Shown here piece after piece: positions 48,401 through 50,931 of a stretch of DNA of 50,931 nt. A program made the translations under genes and the position numbers. Under the pieces are notes generated by a model. That model saw only the letters and a list, made by a program, of their open reading frames with translations. It was not told where the DNA came from and made no database searches. Position 1 is the first letter of the stretch. Each line of letters begins with the position of its first letter. The DNA comes from Erysipelotrichaceae bacterium (GTDB taxonomy: Bacteria > Bacillota_I > Bacilli_A > RFN20 > CAG-826), in the NCBI GenBank assembly GCA_012837435.1, contig DURD01000022.1, positions 1 through 50,931 on the forward strand. Direction: 5' to 3'.

Positions 48401-49036
48401 ATGATTAAAGTAACGACCTTTACCTATGAAGATCTCGATGACTTATACGCTAATACGTATGTTTTAAGCGACGACGATAATAATTGCGTGGTCATCGATC
48501 CTTCAAACAATAACCTCAGCGTCGTTAATTTTATCGATAAAAATAGTCTCAATCTCAAAGCCATCTTCATTACTCACGGACATGTCGACCACATAAAAGG
48601 AGCGGAAATACTTGTCTCACATTATAACGTTCCGCTTTACATCGGTTTTTATGATGCCGACAAATTAAAAGACCCTTATCAAAATTGTTCGATGTTTCTC
48701 GGTAACCCCGTTATTCTAGAAATCGATTATCAAACGGTCGCCGATAAGGAAGTATTGCGCCTATTAAAAGAAGACATCGAGGTAATAGAAACACCGTATC
48801 ATACTTCTGGTTCGGTTTGTTATTATCTAAGAGATAGCCATCTTCTTTTTACTGGAGACTTTATTTTGCAATACTCTGTGGGAAGGTGCGATCTACCTAG
48901 TTCTCAACCTCGCGAATTAGAAAAGTCGTTATCAAAGATATTAGTTTTACCTAAAAAAACCAAGATTTATGCGGGGCATGGTAAAAGTTCGACAATCGGT
49001 GAAGAACTACTTCTAAACCCCTTCATTAGACGATGA
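48401..49036 (+). CDS. MBL-fold hydrolase (glyoxalase II-like)
   Basis: ITHGHVDHIKGAE, HTSGSVCYY, TGDFI, GHGKSSTIGEE. Confidence 0.9.
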   Translation: MIKVTTFTYEDLDDLYANTYVLSDDDNNCVVIDPSNNNLSVVNFIDKNSLNLKAIFITHGHVDHIKGAEILVSHYNVPLYIGFYDADKLKDPYQNCSMFLGNPVILEIDYQTVADKEVLRLLKEDIEVIETPYHTSGSVCYYLRDSHLLFTGDFILQYSVGRCDLPSSQPRELEKSLSKILVLPKKTKIYAGHGKSSTIGEELLLNPFIRR

Positions 49037-49080
49037 ATATTTGCTACAATATTCAAGTATAGCTGAAAGGAATATAAGTA

Positions 49081-49637
49081 TGATTAATGTTACAGAATTA
49101 AGACCAGGCAACTATTTCATTGATGAAGGCAATTTGTATCAAGTATTAGATATTTTACTCAATAAGACCGCGATGAGAAAAATGGTGGCTAAAGTCAAAG
49201 TCAAAAACCTCAGAACGGGTACGATAAATGAAATCGCTCGCAACTCTGGTTATCTAGTTGATAACGTTCGTCTTGACAAAAGACAAATGCAGTTTCTTTA
49301 CGATAATGGTGATTTTTCGGTGTTCATGGATCAAGACAACTATGAACAGATCGAAATCCCCAATTCTCATCTCACTTGGGAGAAACAATTTTTAAAAGGG
49401 GAAGAAGTAGTAGAAATCATCTCTTATGAGGGAGAAATTCTCGGTGTCAATCTTCCTGCTAAAGTGCCTTTAAAGATTGTAGAATGCGATCCCGGCATCA
49501 GAGGCGATACTGTTAATAAACCCACTAAACCCGCTACATTAGAAACAGGGCTAGTGGTAAAAGTCCCTCTATTTATCGAAGAAGGCGAAGTAGTTTTGGT
49601 TCGCACAGATACTGGCGAATATGATGGAAGAGCCTAA
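49081..49637 (+). CDS. efp: Elongation factor P
   Basis: RPGNYFIDEGNLYQVLD, GEYDGRA C-terminus; SD GAAAGGA; ORF track start 49041 is upstream TTG. Confidence 0.95.
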
Positions 49638-49655
49638 TAGGAGGTAAATGTACCA

Positions 49656-49880
49656 ATGATGGAAATTCAAATCTGGCAATTCGTTTTATATCTCATCCTC
49701 GCGCTCCTCGGTGGTGGCGCTGCTGGTTTCTTTATAACGAGATATTTGTTCCAAAAACAAATTAAAGAAAACCCCCCAATCAATGAAAAAATGATTCGAG
49801 CAATGTTCAAAAGCATGGGGCGTACCGCTAGTGAAAAGCAAATCAGAGAAGTGATGCGCAGCATGAACGAACACCGTTAA
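49656..49880 (+). CDS. yneF: YneF-like (UPF0154) membrane protein
   Basis: N-terminal TM plus NPPINEKMIRAMFKSMGRTASEKQIREVMRSM. Confidence 0.9.
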   Translation: MMEIQIWQFVLYLILALLGGGAAGFFITRYLFQKQIKENPPINEKMIRAMFKSMGRTASEKQIREVMRSMNEHR

Positions 49881-49892
49881 AAAAACCGTAAC

Positions 49893-49920
49893 AAAAGCAC
49901 TCGTCGATGAGTGCTTTTTT
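49893..49920 (+). terminator. Terminator between convergent yneF and plsY, possibly bidirectional
   Basis: AAAAGCACTC-gtcgat-GAGTGCTTTT TT. Confidence 0.88.
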
Positions 49921-49961
49921 AATCCAAGAATACAAAGTATTCTATACTACTAAAAATATAC

Positions 49962-50732
49962 TTATTTTTTACTTTTTATCCAGCTTACTTTTCTTTCGTT
50001 GCCTGCCAATAAACGCTTGATATTTTCGTGGTGTCTAGCAATCATAACAATGATTTCAACGCTCATCACAATCGCATAGACATAATTGCAGTAAAGCAAA
50101 GGTCCCCATTGGAACAAGAATATTAAATTATCAGGCATAACTCTAAAAGTGATTAAAGCTGATAAGACCCAAACAAAAACAAAATTAACCACCCCCGTCA
50201 TTATCGAGGAGAGAGAAACATATTTTGTCTTAAATAATGTAGTCAAGAAAGTGACGATGCTTGTTACTGATAAAACCCAGTTGGTCGCCAATGCTAAACC
50301 TATCACGTTAGAGGCCGCTTTGCCTCCTCTAAAACCAGTGAATAGTGGATAGACACTTCCAAATAATGAACCGACAGAAGCTAACCAATAGACGGGCCAC
50401 TGAATGACATACGAAGAAATATCCGCGGTGTGCATCTCATAAGCACTCGGTAATAAGGGCATCCCGTTATTCATGGGTGCAAAAGTTAGAACTGCCCAAC
50501 AGATGTATAAAGGAGCGATAGTTTTAAAAACATCGAAGAAGAAAACGATGAAAAAATACTTCTTTCCCCATATTCTGCCGCAGTTAGTGGCTCCACAATT
50601 TTTAGAGGCATAATCGCGTGGATCTTGCTTAAAAATGATTTTTCCAATAGGAATTGAGATATTTGTGCTTCCCATTAAATAACCAAAAACTAAACAGATG
50701 ACAGCGACCAATATATTGATAAATATATTCAT
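49962..50732 (-). CDS. plsY: Glycerol-3-phosphate acyltransferase PlsY
   Basis: YLMGSTNISIPIGKI, GATNCGRIWGKKY, GFRGGKAASNVIG. Confidence 0.93.
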   Translation of the reverse strand: MNIFINILVAVICLVFGYLMGSTNISIPIGKIIFKQDPRDYASKNCGATNCGRIWGKKYFFIVFFFDVFKTIAPLYICWAVLTFAPMNNGMPLLPSAYEMHTADISSYVIQWPVYWLASVGSLFGSVYPLFTGFRGGKAASNVIGLALATNWVLSVTSIVTFLTTLFKTKYVSLSSIMTGVVNFVFVWVLSALITFRVMPDNLIFLFQWGPLLYCNYVYAIVMSVEIIVMIARHHENIKRLLAGNERKVSWIKSKK

Positions 50733-50850
50733 TTTTATTCCTCCGGACCAACTGTTTTTATTCTACTAAAATGCTTTATATTTGCAACTTAATTTGTATA
50801 TAATTATGTACTAATTCAAATGATGTGAGACTAAATTAAAGATTAAAATA

Positions 50851-50898
50851 GAGTCCTTGCTTATAATTAATTTAACCACAAATTAATAAGGAGGACTC
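50851..50898 (+). promoter_or_regulatory. Inverted repeat enclosing the SD of the terminal ORF
   Basis: GAGTCCTTGCTTATAATTAATTT-aaccac-AAATTAATAAGGAGGACTC; imperfect stem containing AAGGAGG; TATAAT in left arm. Confidence 0.7.
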
Positions 50899-50899
50899 C

Positions 50900-50931
50900 A
50901 TGGATATTGTATCACACGAAAGAAATTATAT
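50900..50931 (+). mobile_element. N-terminus of an ORF truncated by window end; putative transposase
   Basis: MDIVSHERNY... after AAGGAGG SD; inferred as transposase from hairpin architecture and from the transposase remnant at the other end. Too short to prove. Confidence 0.35.

Noticed and set aside
1-50931. Composite transposon of ~50 kb
   Set aside because: Content is core housekeeping in near-typical order; contig breakage at repeated IS copies explains the ends more simply.
1-50931. CRISPR arrays, rRNA or tRNA genes
   Set aside because: No regularly spaced repeats, and no cloverleaf-like or rRNA signature sequences noticed in the short intergenic regions.
1-50931. Mycoplasma-type code (TGA = Trp)
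   Set aside because: TGA ends ftsK, cdd and recO at expected positions and Trp is TGG throughout; code 11 fits.

Overview
This is a 50.9-kb low-GC window from a compact Bacillota/Mollicutes-like bacterium using genetic code 11 (TGA is a stop, e.g. at the ends of ftsK, recO and cdd). Nearly all of it is housekeeping: RNase J2-like, FtsK, pullulanase, PlsC, RsmF-like, Pdp, Dtd, MnmA, AlaRS with a T-box, RuvX, GreA, ComEA/ComEC, HolA, S20, Fmt, a DinG/XPD-like helicase, LepA, HemW, HrcA-GrpE-DnaK-DnaJ with CIRCE, YbeY-Cdd-Era-RecO, GlyRS, DnaG-SigA-TrmK-Nif3-like, PpiB-like, Nfo, IspG, L33, EF-P, YneF and PlsY. Both ends of the window lie inside transposase-like reading frames. The most notable signals are: (1) a 1.45-kb cassette with a class II Fic gene and a BspA-like LRR fragment, bracketed by a perfect 28-bp direct repeat that duplicates and restores the 3' end of mnmA; (2) a second Fic-fold protein with a destroyed active-site motif; (3) an orphan C39-peptidase/transmembrane protein without an ABC ATPase; (4) three loci where a hairpin masks the Shine-Dalgarno and a promoter -10-like element sits within or next to the loop; (5) many genes whose -10 box lies 6-7 nt before the start codon, suggesting leaderless mRNAs; (6) convergent genes with overlapping or abutting stop codons. 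All calls come from reading the sequence and the supplied ORFs; no database search was run.
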